NCBI RefSeq assembly: GCF_900110965.1
Contig: NZ_FOFO01000014.1
Span: 19,363-83,362 of the forward strand
Length of the DNA: 64,000 bases
Direction: 5' to 3'
From: Ectothiorhodospira magna
GTDB taxonomy: Bacteria; Pseudomonadota; Gammaproteobacteria; Ectothiorhodospirales; Ectothiorhodospiraceae
Part shown: positions 7,998 to 21,800 of the stretch, piece after piece
Numbering within the stretch: the stretch's first letter is position 1
Layout: the number at the start of each line of letters is the position of its first letter
Translations under genes and position numbers: made by a program
Notes under the pieces: generated by a model
What the model was told of the DNA's origin: nothing
Database searches by the model: none
What the model saw: only the letters and a program-made list of their open reading frames with translations

Positions 7998-10217
7998 GTG
8001 CCAGGCACCACCGCAGAACCACTCCGCATTGTCCCCATGGTTGAGAGCGCCCCCCCTACCGCAGCAAATCCCGGTCCCCAATCGCTGGATACCACCCGCT
8101 TCATGGCCGGGGATTTATGTGCCTACCTGGAAAGCTATCTGGACCCGGACCAGATCAAGGAAGTCTACCGGGCCTATCTGTTTGGCGCCGAGGCCCATGA
8201 AGGGCAAACCCGTCAAAGTGGCGAACCCTATATCTTCCATCCCCTGGCCGTGGCCAAAACCATGGCCGAGATGCGGATGGATCACAAGAGCATCATTGCC
8301 GCCATCCTCCATGACGTGATGGAGGACACCCATATCGGCAAGGCCCGCATCATCGAGGAGTTCGGCGAAGACGTGGCCGAACTGGTGGATGGAGTTTCCA
8401 AGCTCACCCATCTCAAGTTTCGCTCCAAGGCCGAGGCTCAGGCGGAGAATTTCCGCAAGATGATGCTGGCCATCACCCGGGACCTGCGGGTGATTCTGGT
8501 CAAGCTGGCTGACCGTCTCCACAACATGCGCACTCTGGGTGCCCTGCGCCCGGACAAGGGTCGGCGGGTGGCCAGGGAAACCCTGGACATCTACGCCCCC
8601 ATTGCCCAGCGCCTGGGCATGAATGCGATCCGCCGGGAGCTGGAACTCCTCGGCTTTGCCGCGCACTATCCTGCCCGTTACCGGGTGCTGGAAGCTACGG
8701 TGAAAAAATCCCGGGGCCACCGCAAGGAGGTCATGCAAAAGATCGAAACCGCCATCTGTGGCCGCATGGAGGAGGTGGGGATCGAGGCCCGCATTGTGGG
8801 CCGGGAGAAAAACCTCTACAGCATCTATCGCAAGATGAAGCAGAAGCGGCTGTCCTTTGCCGAGGTCTATGACGTCTTTGCCATCCGCATCATTGTGACG
8901 GATGTGGACACCTGTTACCGGGCCTTAGGGGTGGCCCACAATCTCTACAAGCCGGTACCGGGACGTTTCAAGGACTATATTGCCATTCCCAAGGCCAACG
9001 GCTACCAGAGTCTGCATACCGTGCTGTTCGGCCCCCACGGTATCCCCATCGAAGTGCAGATCCGCACCGAGGAAATGGACCGGGTGGCCGAGACCGGCAT
9101 CGCTGCCCATTGGCTTTACAAGGCCGGGGACCGGCATTCCGCCACAGCCCAGGACCGGGCGCGGGAATGGCTCAAGGGGGTGCTGGAAATCCAGCAGGCC
9201 GCCGGCAACTCCATGGAATTTCTGGAAAATGTCAAGGTGGATCTGTTCCCCGAAGAGGTGTACATCTTCACCCCCCAGGGGGATATCATGGAATTGCCCA
9301 AGGGCGCCACCGTGGTGGACTTTGCCTATGCCGTACATTCCGATGTGGGCAATACCTGTGTGGCCGCCAAGATCGACCGGCGGCTGGCCCCCCTGTCCAC
9401 GCCCCTGGAAAGTGGCCGCACGGTACAGATCATCACCGCCCCCGGCGCCCGACCCAATCCGGCATGGATGAACTTTGTGGCCACCGGCAAGGCCCGTACC
9501 GCCATTCGTCATTACCTCAAGAATCTGCAACAGGACGAAGCCGTCAGTCTGGGGCGGCGGCTGCTGGAAAAAGCCCTGTCCATCTACGAACTGTCCCTGG
9601 AACAGGTGCCCGAGGAGCGGTTACGGGATCTTCTGGAGGAGTCCCGCCTGACGGACATCAACGCGCTGCTGGCGGATGTGGGGCTGGGCAACCGGATGGC
9701 CGCCCTGGTGGCCCGACGACTGGCGGTGGCAGAGGACAGTGAAGCCACGGAAAGCCTTGCCGCAAGCCTGTGCCGACCCCTGGCGGTGAAAGGCACCGAA
9801 GGCATGGTGCTGTCCTTTGCCAAGTGTTGCAATCCCATCCCCGGTGATCCCATTGTCGGCGTCATGAGTACCGGTCGCGGACTGGTGGTACATCGGGAGT
9901 ATTGCCGCAATGTGGTGGATTATCGGGCCAAGCCGGACAAATGGATTACGGTGGAATGGGCCCAGGACAGCACCCAGGAATATGCCGCCAATGTGCGTAT
10001 TCAGACCGCCAACAAACGGGGTGTACTGGCCAGTCTGGCCACCAACATCGCGGACATGGGGTCCAACATCGAGAACGTGTCCTTCGATGAGCGGGATGGT
10101 CACGCCACGGCCATCACCTTTACCTTGAGTGTGCGCAACCGCAAGCATCTGGCGGACATCATGCGCCGCTTGCGGCGCATCCCTGAGGTGTTGCGTATCA
10201 CCCGCGCCAAAAACTAA
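7998..10217 (+). CDS. spoT: Bifunctional (p)ppGpp synthetase/hydrolase SpoT
   Basis: Makes and degrades the alarmone (p)ppGpp in the stringent response. An HD hydrolase domain (His-Asp at about residues 105-106 in LHDVMEDT) is followed by the synthetase domain. The latter carries RFKD before YIAIPKANGYQSLHT, the RxKD form typical of bifunctional enzymes rather than the acidic form of RelA. A TGS domain (YIFTPQGDI onward) and a C-terminal ACT domain (from about 665) complete the usual RSH order. The GTG at 7998 gives 739 aa; an internal ATG at 8037 is an alternative and neither has a strong ribosome site. It follows rpoZ by 11 bp. Confidence 0.95.
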   Translation: MPGTTAEPLRIVPMVESAPPTAANPGPQSLDTTRFMAGDLCAYLESYLDPDQIKEVYRAYLFGAEAHEGQTRQSGEPYIFHPLAVAKTMAEMRMDHKSIIAAILHDVMEDTHIGKARIIEEFGEDVAELVDGVSKLTHLKFRSKAEAQAENFRKMMLAITRDLRVILVKLADRLHNMRTLGALRPDKGRRVARETLDIYAPIAQRLGMNAIRRELELLGFAAHYPARYRVLEATVKKSRGHRKEVMQKIETAICGRMEEVGIEARIVGREKNLYSIYRKMKQKRLSFAEVYDVFAIRIIVTDVDTCYRALGVAHNLYKPVPGRFKDYIAIPKANGYQSLHTVLFGPHGIPIEVQIRTEEMDRVAETGIAAHWLYKAGDRHSATAQDRAREWLKGVLEIQQAAGNSMEFLENVKVDLFPEEVYIFTPQGDIMELPKGATVVDFAYAVHSDVGNTCVAAKIDRRLAPLSTPLESGRTVQIITAPGARPNPAWMNFVATGKARTAIRHYLKNLQQDEAVSLGRRLLEKALSIYELSLEQVPEERLRDLLEESRLTDINALLADVGLGNRMAALVARRLAVAEDSEATESLAASLCRPLAVKGTEGMVLSFAKCCNPIPGDPIVGVMSTGRGLVVHREYCRNVVDYRAKPDKWITVEWAQDSTQEYAANVRIQTANKRGVLASLATNIADMGSNIENVSFDERDGHATAITFTLSVRNRKHLADIMRRLRRIPEVLRITRAKN

Positions 10218-10247
10218 ACAAAGACCATGTGCCAGGACATGGGCGGT

Positions 10248-10547
10248 TCATTCCCCCCCCGCGCCTCTGGCAACACCCTTGGGTACCGCCGGCTTTTTGA
10301 AGGGCTTCCTGGGCCGGGGATTGCCGCCGGTGGATTTTGGCGTCCGGACACCTCTGGCCTGACGGGGAGCGGAACGGGCCTCGGATAACGGCCTTTCGCC
10401 GGGGGAGAGCTGGTTGACCGGGGCCAGGGAAATCTCCAGTTCAATGATTTCATCCCATTGCGCTTCGGTGCGCTGGCTGTCGGGGATGGCCAGCAGACTC
10501 TGCAGGCGGCGGCGGGGAGAAATCGCTTGAGAAGAATCGTTCATCAT
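10248..10547 (-). CDS. Small basic protein of unknown function
   Basis: A 99-aa frame on the minus strand, convergent with spoT and ending 30 bp from it. The N-terminal half looks like a folded helical segment (SPRRRLQSLLAI, then EAQWDEIIELEISLAP). The C-terminal third is rich in Pro, Arg, Lys and Gly and probably disordered. I do not recognise the family. The first start codon (10547, or a second ATG at 10544) lies one base from the end of a 112-bp transposon-end relic, and no clear ribosome site precedes it. Coding status is likely but not certain. Confidence 0.5.
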   Translation of the reverse strand: MMNDSSQAISPRRRLQSLLAIPDSQRTEAQWDEIIELEISLAPVNQLSPGERPLSEARSAPRQARGVRTPKSTGGNPRPRKPFKKPAVPKGVARGAGGE

Positions 10548-10548
10548 G

Positions 10549-10660
10549 TTGCGCGAGACACCCGGCCTTAACAGGCCAGGGAGGGTTGGCGCATCGTGCG
10601 GGGCACGATCACCCGGCCCTGGTCGCGTCCTCCTGTATGGGTTTGGGTTTAAGAGACAGC
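10549..10660 (-). mobile_element. Solo right-end relic of an IS607/TnpB-type element
   Basis: This 112-bp block aligns over its whole length with 40809-40920, the 3' end of the decayed tnpB element beside metK. Shared landmarks are TTGCGCGA, a GC-rich hairpin around GGCCTT...AGG, the hairpin ATCGTGC-ggg-GCACGAT, and GGTCGCGTCCTCCTGTAT. Both copies have the same orientation and the same length. In TnpB elements this region forms the right end and the 3' part of the omega (reRNA) guide RNA. No tnpA or tnpB coding sequence remains here. Base changes between the copies tend to preserve the hairpins. Confidence 0.7.
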
Positions 10661-10704
10661 ATCATGGTCAGGTGCCAACTGGCGACCATGGAGCGCTAAC
10701 CCGC

Positions 10705-11349
10705 TCAAGCGCGGGCCTTGTCAATGAGCTGGCTGGCAATCTCCAGCAGGTCATCGAAGGTGCGGGCCTGTTCACCCACCACCACAAAACGTCCATCCAC
10801 CACCAGGGTGGGCACACTATTGACGCCAAAACGGGCTTGCAACCGGTCGTTGCGGGCCAGTTGGGCGCGGACATTGGCACTGTTGAACACCTCCCGGAAG
10901 GGGTCCGTATCCACCCCCTGGGCCGCCAGCCAGTCCATGATGGCCGCTTCGGTAAACAGGGGTTTTCGGTCTATGCCAACAGCATCAAATACAGCCTGAT
11001 CCAGTTCGGCGGCCAGGCCGGTTTCCTCCAGGGCCAGGGCCAGCCGGGCCAGATGAGCCCAGGCACCGCGATTGAAAGAAATGGGAATGCGCCGATAAGT
11101 GACATCCTCGGGAAGATCCGCCAGCCAGGGTGACATGACCCGGTTGAGCTGGCCGCAGAAGGGACAGCCATAAGAGAAAAACTTGGCCAGTTCGATCTGG
11201 CCTTCGGGGGCCTCTGAATGGGGGCGGGTAATGGCCCGCCAGTCCCGGTTCTCCACCAGTTCGGCCCCGATCAGCACATTGGGCGCTGCGGCGATTCCCA
11301 GGCCACTGGCAAGCAATAATTGATTGAAACGGCGTCGGGTCAAGGACAT
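10705..11349 (-). CDS. Tat-exported DsbA-family thioredoxin-like protein
   Basis: A 214-aa periplasmic thiol-disulfide oxidoreductase of the DsbA type. The N-terminus has a twin-arginine signal (SLTRRRFNQLLLASG, residues 2-16), unusual for DsbA, which normally uses Sec/SRP. The catalytic CPFC follows in FFSYGCPFCGQL, then a helical insertion domain and the cis-proline strand GVNSVPTLVVDGRFVV. The ATG at 11349 has GGAG 8 bases upstream. An open frame extends further upstream to 11589 but lacks any signal sequence there and is not used. It is followed by the transposon-end relic. Confidence 0.87.
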   Translation of the reverse strand: MSLTRRRFNQLLLASGLGIAAAPNVLIGAELVENRDWRAITRPHSEAPEGQIELAKFFSYGCPFCGQLNRVMSPWLADLPEDVTYRRIPISFNRGAWAHLARLALALEETGLAAELDQAVFDAVGIDRKPLFTEAAIMDWLAAQGVDTDPFREVFNSANVRAQLARNDRLQARFGVNSVPTLVVDGRFVVVGEQARTFDDLLEIASQLIDKARA

Positions 11350-11718
11350 GGCAACGCTCCAGGGGCAGAGTGGTGATGCAAGGGTCGCGGTTGTATTGTG
11401 TCCATCACAAGTTGACACGATCCCCGTCTGGTCAGATTCGACTGAAAGAATATTTTGACAGGGATACCGGCATGACCGGTGTTCAGGCCCAGGGCCTGCA
11501 AGGCCATCCATGATGGCCCATTTTTTCAGGGTCACACCATGAACAGGCCTGGGCGATACAGGTTTCGTCGTCGACGAAGACGGCGCCATGCTGGTATGCC
11601 AGCATGGTGCTGAATGGGTGATTGGGTGGGATTATAAAGGCTTTGGGGAAGATTTGCCCATTTTCCCTTTTGTTCCCCCTCAGCCGCAGCGGGGTAACCA
11701 CAATGTGGTGCCCAGGGA
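11350..11718. other. 369-bp intergenic region with a 28-bp palindrome
   Basis: I find no convincing gene here between the DsbA-like gene and the glutathione peroxidase gene, both on the minus strand. The region must hold the DsbA-like promoter. The most obvious structure is a near-perfect palindrome at 11583-11610: a 12-bp stem with one G-T pair around a TATG loop. A second, weaker dyad of the TTCGTCG type lies just before it (about 11565-11578). No T-run follows either, so they look like operators or relic ends rather than terminators. Confidence 0.5.
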
Positions 11719-12228
11719 TTACACATCCCCCGGCATGGCCAGCAGGGCCTCGATCTCCCCGGCGATGGTTTCCGGGGCCACATTGGGGGCATGGCGCCCC
11801 ATGACCCGACCGTGGCGATTCACCAAGAACTTGGTGAAGTTCCATTTGATGGTCTGGGAACCCAGCAGTCCCGGCGCGGCCACCTTGAGGTGACGGAACA
11901 GGGGATGGGCGCCGGCGCCATTGACCTCCACCTTGGCAAACATGGGAAAGGTCACCTGAAATGTGGTGGCGCAGAATGCCGCAATCCCGGCCTCGTCATC
12001 GGGTTCCTGATTGCCGAACTGATTGCAGGGAAACCCCAGCACATCGAATCCACGGTCATGGAAACGGTCCTGCAGGGCCTGCAGGCCATTGTATTGCCGG
12101 GTGAAACCACAGCGACTGGCCACATTGACGATCAGCAGGACGCGGCCATTGAACGTACTCAGGGGGCAGGGGTTGCCCTGAATGTCGGTGGCCTCAAAAT
12201 CGTAAACAGAGCGGGTAGTTTCCGGCAT
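11719..12228 (-). CDS. Glutathione peroxidase family protein
   Basis: Thiol peroxidase that reduces hydrogen peroxide and lipid peroxides, in bacteria usually with thioredoxin or glutathione. The 169-aa protein carries the three family signatures: NVASRCGFT (peroxidatic Cys in place of selenocysteine), LGFPCNQFG and WNFTKFLV. The last two supply the catalytic Gln and Trp/Asn. No signal peptide, so cytoplasmic. GGAGAA lies about 10 bases before the ATG. It is not clearly in an operon; it follows gltBD on the same strand only after an intervening region of its own. Confidence 0.95.
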   Translation of the reverse strand: MPETTRSVYDFEATDIQGNPCPLSTFNGRVLLIVNVASRCGFTRQYNGLQALQDRFHDRGFDVLGFPCNQFGNQEPDDEAGIAAFCATTFQVTFPMFAKVEVNGAGAHPLFRHLKVAAPGLLGSQTIKWNFTKFLVNRHGRVMGRHAPNVAPETIAGEIEALLAMPGDV

Positions 12229-12299
12229 GGCACAGGTTCTCCGACTAAAAGGGATATGCCGAGATTGCCGGATGGGGCGCCGATGGTAAAGAGCCGTGG

Positions 12300-12333
12300 A
12301 AAAAAGCCCCTCCGCTACAGGTGGCGGAGGGGC
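12300..12333 (-). terminator. Rho-independent terminator of gltBD
   Basis: A perfect 10-bp stem, GCCCCTCCGC (12306-12315) with GCGGAGGGGC (12324-12333), has an 8-nt loop. Read on the minus strand it is followed by six T residues (12300-12305). It starts 14 bp after the gltD stop codon. Confidence 0.92.
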
Positions 12334-12346
12334 GAGGCTGGAACGA

Positions 12347-13805
12347 TTACCGGGGCAGGTCGGAACTGCCCATCAGCCACTGGTCCACCGCCCGGGCGCA
12401 CTGACGGCCTTCGCGGATGGCCCAGACCACCAGGGACTGGCCGCGACGCATGTCGCCGGCGGCGAAAACGCCGTCCACGCTGGTGTGGTAGGCTCTGGCG
12501 CCTTCGGTTTCCCCCTTGACGTTGCCCCGGGCATCCAGCTCCAGGCCGGATGCCTCTTGCAGCTGGGCCAGCATGCCCTCCTGCACCGGATGCACGAAGC
12601 CCATGGCCAGCAGCACCAGATCACAGCGGATGTCCCGCTCGGTGCCCGGCACTTCGCTCATCTGGAAACGGCCCTGGGCATCCTTTTCCCACTTCACCGA
12701 CACCACCCGGGCCGCCTTGACCCGGCCATGGCCATCGTCGATGAAGCCCTTGGTGGCCACATTCCATTCCCGGGTGCAGCCTTCTTCCTGGGAACTGGAG
12801 GTGCGCATGCGGTTGGGCCAGTGGGGCCAGGTGAGTCCCTTGTCTTCCTTCACCGGCGGCTTGTCCAGGATCTCCACCTGGGTGACATGGATCGCACCAT
12901 GACGGTTGGAGGTGCCGATGCAGTCGGAACCGGTGTCGCCGCCGCCGATGACCAGCACGTGCTTGTCCTGGGCGCTGATGAAGTCCTCGTCGGGCACGAA
13001 CACGCCCTGCACCCGCTTGCTGTTGCGGGTGAGGAAATCCATGGCGAAGTGTACGCCTTGCAGTTCACGACCGGGCACCGGCAGATCCCGGGGTTTCTCG
13101 GCACCGCCCGCCAGCACCACCGCGTCGAACTCCGCCTGCAGCTTCGCCACCGGGATGTCCACGCCGATATGGGTCAGGGTGTGGAACTGCACCCCTTCCG
13201 TGCGCATCTGCGCGATACGGCGATCGATGTGGCCCTTGTCCAGCTTGAAGTCGGGAATGCCGTAACGCAACAGGCCGCCGATGCGATCCGCCTTCTCGAA
13301 CACGTCCACATGGTGACCGGCCCTGGCCAGCTGCTGGGCGGCCGCAAGGCCCGCGGGGCCGGAGCCCACCACCGCCACCCGCTTGCCGGTGCGGCGCTGG
13401 GCCACCTGGGGCCGGATCCAGCCTTCTTCCCAGGCCCGGTCGACGATGGCGCACTCGATGGTCTTGATGGTCACCGGGGTGTCGTCGATGTTCAGGGTGC
13501 AGGCGGCCTCGCAGGGGGCGGGGCAGATGCGGCCCGTGAACTCGGGGAAGTTGTTGGTGGAATGCAGCACCTCGATGGCCTGCTTCCAGTCGTCCTGATA
13601 CACCAGGTCATTCCAGTCCGGGATGATGTTGTTCACCGGGCAGCCCTGATGACAGAAGGGAATGCCGCAATCCATACAGCGGGCACCCTGCTGGCGCAGC
13701 TGTTCCACCTTGAGCGGGATGACGAACTCCCGATAGTGGACGATACGGTCACTCACCGGCGCATAGCGCCGGTCGTGGCGTGCAAATTCCAGGAATCCGG
13801 TTGGC

Positions 13806-13813
<8 letters not shown>
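12347..13813 (-). CDS. gltD: Glutamate synthase (NADPH) small subunit
   Basis: Beta subunit of glutamate synthase; passes electrons from NADPH through FAD and Fe-S clusters to the large subunit for 2-oxoglutarate plus glutamine conversion to glutamate. The N-terminus has two cysteine clusters, [14 protein letters not shown] and [10 protein letters not shown] dinucleotide fold [12 protein letters not shown] (FAD) and a second, [11 protein letters not shown] (NADPH), follow. The ATG at 13813 overlaps the gltB stop by 8 bp (ATGGGTAA), with GAGGGGAG upstream, indicating translational coupling. About 488 aa. Confidence 0.96.
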
Positions 13814-18395
<4,582 letters not shown>

Positions 18396-18595
18396 CTTTG
18401 ACCTCGCTGGTATCTGGTCGCTGGCCGGCATCCGCGGTGGTCCGGCGTCGGGAGATCGGGGCGGTGTTGCCGTCGCCGGTCTCCTGCTATTGACTTTCCG
18501 TGAATACGCCGAATTCCGGCGGGTTGGGGAGATTAAAGGGAAAGTGTCCGTGACGCCATAGGGCGGTGGGCGCTTCCATGGTGAATTTGCAAAAA

Positions 18596-18612
18596 TGCAC
18601 CGCATTGGTGCG
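18596..18612. promoter_or_regulatory. NtrC-like binding site
   Basis: TGCACC-N5-GGTGCG matches the NtrC dyad consensus TGCACC-N5-GGTGCA at 11 of 12 arm positions. It lies about 200 bp upstream of the gltB start. Glutamate synthase is a common member of the nitrogen regulon, which makes the position meaningful. No matching sigma-54 promoter with both the -24 GG and -12 GC could be placed downstream of it, so it may act as a repressor or alternative site. Confidence 0.5.
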
Positions 18613-18766
18613 ACGGTGAACTGTTTTGGGGCACTTTTGGGGCAATTTTTGCGCTTTTAAGGGCATCCGGGGCTATGGGAGGCCCCTTTTCCCGCTCATG
18701 CCGGTTTTATATCAATCTACGTGCCAAATCCGGGCAGATTTCAGGCGAAAGGAATGACAGGGCAGG

Positions 18767-18807
18767 AAAAAACCCGGCATGGATGCGGGATATGCACCAA
18801 TGCCGGG
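18767..18807 (-). terminator. Rho-independent terminator of the mechanosensitive channel gene
   Basis: CCCGGCAT (18773-18780) pairs with ATGCCGGG (18800-18807) around a 19-nt loop. On the minus strand it is followed by six T residues (18767-18772). It lies 75 bp past the stop codon of the channel gene. Confidence 0.75.
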
Positions 18808-18881
18808 CAATCTGTGTGTGATGTGGTGCAGTCACAGGCCTTCCATGGCCGATGTTTATGTGGGCGGTTGTCCTGGCCCCA

Positions 18882-21800
18882 TTAATCGCTGCGTTCACCG
18901 GATTCATCACCGGAGCCGATATCCGGCTGACTCGATGCCGGTGTGGAGCCTTCCAGTCCTGGATCTCGATCCGGGGCGTTCCGCAGACGGGGCGCCTGAC
19001 CGGCGCTTGGCGACTGGGTGGGACCACCGGGGGTGGGGACCATGTCCCGTATATGCAGGTCCATCTGCGGGAAGGCAATCTCGATGTTCAGTTCCCGGAA
19101 CCGCTTGATGATGGTGGTGTGCAGTTCGCTGGTGGTCAGCAGGCGTTCCCGCAACTGGCTCACGTAGACCCGAAGTTCGAAGTTCAGGGCACTGTCGCCA
19201 AAGTGGATGAAGAACACACTGGGCCCGGGTTCCTTGAGCACCTGGGGATTGTCCTTGGCGATCTGCAACAGGGTTTCCCGCACCAGGTCCACATCCGCTG
19301 AGTAACTGACCCCCACCGGAATCACCAGTCGGGTCACCGTGTCGGACAGGGTCCAGTTGATCAGCCGTTCGGTGATGAAGTTCTTGTTGGGAATCACCAC
19401 TTCCCGGTTGTCCCAGTCCACGATGGTGGTGGCCCGGGTACGAATACGGGTGACAGTGCCGCTGTATTCGCCAATGGTGATGGTATCCCCCACCCGGATG
19501 GGCCGTTCAAAGAGAATGATCAGGCCGGAGACAAAGTTGGCCACCACTTCCTGCAGACCAAACCCCAGACCCAGGGTGAGGGCCGCCACCATCCACTGCA
19601 ATTCGCTCCAGCGCAGACCCAGCAGGGAGAACACGCTGATGATGGCCACCACGGTGAGGGCATAGCGCAGCAGCATGGTGACGGTGTAACGGCCGGCGGC
19701 GTCCATCTGGGTGCTGCGGGAGAGCAGGATCTCCACCAGGCCGGGTAGATTGCGGGCCGCCAGGGTGAACACCACCCCCAGGAAAATGGCCATGAGGAAA
19801 TTCAGCAGGCTGACCCGGCTGAGCACCTCGGCCTCCCCCACCATGATGGTACGCGACCACAGGGTGATGCTATCCAGCCAGGTGAGGGCCGGCAACACAT
19901 CGGACCAGGCCCAGAACAGGGCCAGAACCACCCCTGCCCCTACGGTAATCCGCATCAGGGTTCGGGTCTGCAGGTTTACGTCTTCCATGCTCAGGTGCGG
20001 CTCGGGAATGTCCATGCCGCCTTCGGCCCCCGTACCCAGGCCGGCGCTGCTTTCCATGGCCGCCGCCTTGGCCCGCTGCTCGCGCATCCTTCGCACCCGC
20101 AGCCGGGTTTCACTCAAAATCAAGGCCCGGGCAGAGAGGTTGTAACCCAGCCAGATGAGACCCACGATCACCAGCGTGTCGATGGTGCGCCCCATGATTT
20201 CACCCACCGTCAGCAGATAGCCGGCCAGGATCAATCCGGTCAAGGTCAACGCCGTCAGGCCGATCAGCATTCTGAACAGGCGTCGCCGGCGCTCATTCAG
20301 GGGAGGTTCTTCCCCTTCGGGGATGGGGCTGAGCAACCACCACCCCAACAGGGCGCTGATCACCACCGCAGCCATCAGGGTCATACGGCCAAAGACATCA
20401 AATACCAGATCGGAAGGATGGCTGAAGGTCAGGGCCAGCAGCAGGATCAGCAGCAACTGGGTGGGCAGGAACCAGGCCAGATGACGCCGCAGGCGTTTGA
20501 CCATCAGCGGGTTCCATTTGAAATGGGCAGTCCCCACACCGTTTTTATGGGTGAGCAGGAGCAGCAGGTGACCGGCCAGCCACCAGATGGAGGCACTGAA
20601 AAACATGGTGGCCAGCACTTCCACACCATGACCCACCTCGGGGATGGTTTCCAGGCGCAGGGAGGTGGCCATCAGCAGCACCGGGATCGGCAGTACCCGC
20701 AGCAGGCTCCAGCCCAGGGCTTGCAGGGTCAGTTTGATGTTGTCGGTGAAGCGGTGCCGGGTACGGGCGGCCAGATCCTCCAGATGACTGGGGGTGCCCC
20801 GTCCCAGTGCGTACAACACCAGTGAGAGCAGCAGGGTCAGCCCCAGGGGGATGGGGCTGCCCAGGGTCACTTCCCGCAGCACATGACGCACTTCCTGCCA
20901 GGCCGCCGGGTCCAGCAGGGCCAGGGTGGCGGCAGGAATGCGAGCCATCCAGTCTCCCCCCACAGGGACATGACTGGGCCACCAGAGCAGGGTTTCCCGC
21001 AGGATCTGGTCCAGTTCATCCACCAGTACCACCACGGCCCGCAGCCGCAGGTCGGTCTGACGCAATTGATCGGCCAGGGCTTCCTCGGCATGAAGCTGGA
21101 TGGTCAGGGCCTGTTCCCGCAGTCGCCGTAGCTCACCCAGTCCCAGGTCATCACCGTTAAGCGCCGCGGGGGCAATCGGTGTGCTCAACTGTTCTCGCAG
21201 GGTGATGGCCCGCAACCGGGACTGGGCCAGTTCCCGCTCAATACCCCGAACCTTGAACCGGGTTTCATCCAGATCCCGCAGCCGGCGCTGCTCCTCCAGA
21301 AACAGACTGCCCAATGCCTCGGTAAGCCCCCCCACTTCCAGCCGCTCACGCACATTTGCCAGGGTCTGGGTCAGCTCCCGCTCAATACGGAGGTAATAAT
21401 CCCGCTCCTGTTGCAGCACACGAATACGGGTCTGGGTTTCGGCAATGCGGTCAAAACGAACCCGCAACGCCTGGATATCGCCGGCCAACTGGTCCCGAAC
21501 ATCCGGTTCCCGGTCCAGTAACCGCTGCAGGCTTTGCTGCAGGGCTCGCAGTTCCGCCGATGCACGCTCATGAAGTTCATGTTCCAGAGCGGCCAGACTG
21601 GTCCGCAGCCAACGCAGTTCCAGTTCCAGGGCGGGAATTTCCAGACGCAGGATTTCCAGACGGGGCGGCAAAGTCTGACTGTCCAGCTGGGCGGCGATGA
21701 TGCGGGCATCGGCACGGCGGGTCATGGCCTGCCGGGCGCCATCCACCGCGCTGGCCAGTTCGGCATCTTCCGGGTCGGGGGGCAGGGCCGCCAATTCCTC

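Larger units (their letters stand above)
18396..18881. other. 486-bp intergenic region upstream of gltB
   Basis: No gene is visible. The part nearest gltB should contain its promoter and long leader. An NtrC-like palindrome lies at 18596-18612 and the terminator of the upstream channel gene at 18767-18807. A TTGGCACG box on the minus strand at 18711-18727 resembles the -24 part of a sigma-54 promoter, but the required GC at -12 is GA. A short GGGGC/GCCCC hairpin with TTTT on the plus strand near 18671-18692 has no plus-strand gene to terminate. Confidence 0.6.

Noticed and set aside
11483..11845. Frames on the minus strand crossing the start of the gap after the glutathione peroxidase gene.
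   Set aside because: They overlap the peroxidase gene in another frame and have no start signal or family resemblance.
18711..18727. Sigma-54 promoter for gltB (TTGGCACG-TAGA-TTGAT).
   Set aside because: The -24 box is perfect but the invariant GC of the -12 box is GA, and it lies upstream of, not downstream of, the NtrC-like site.
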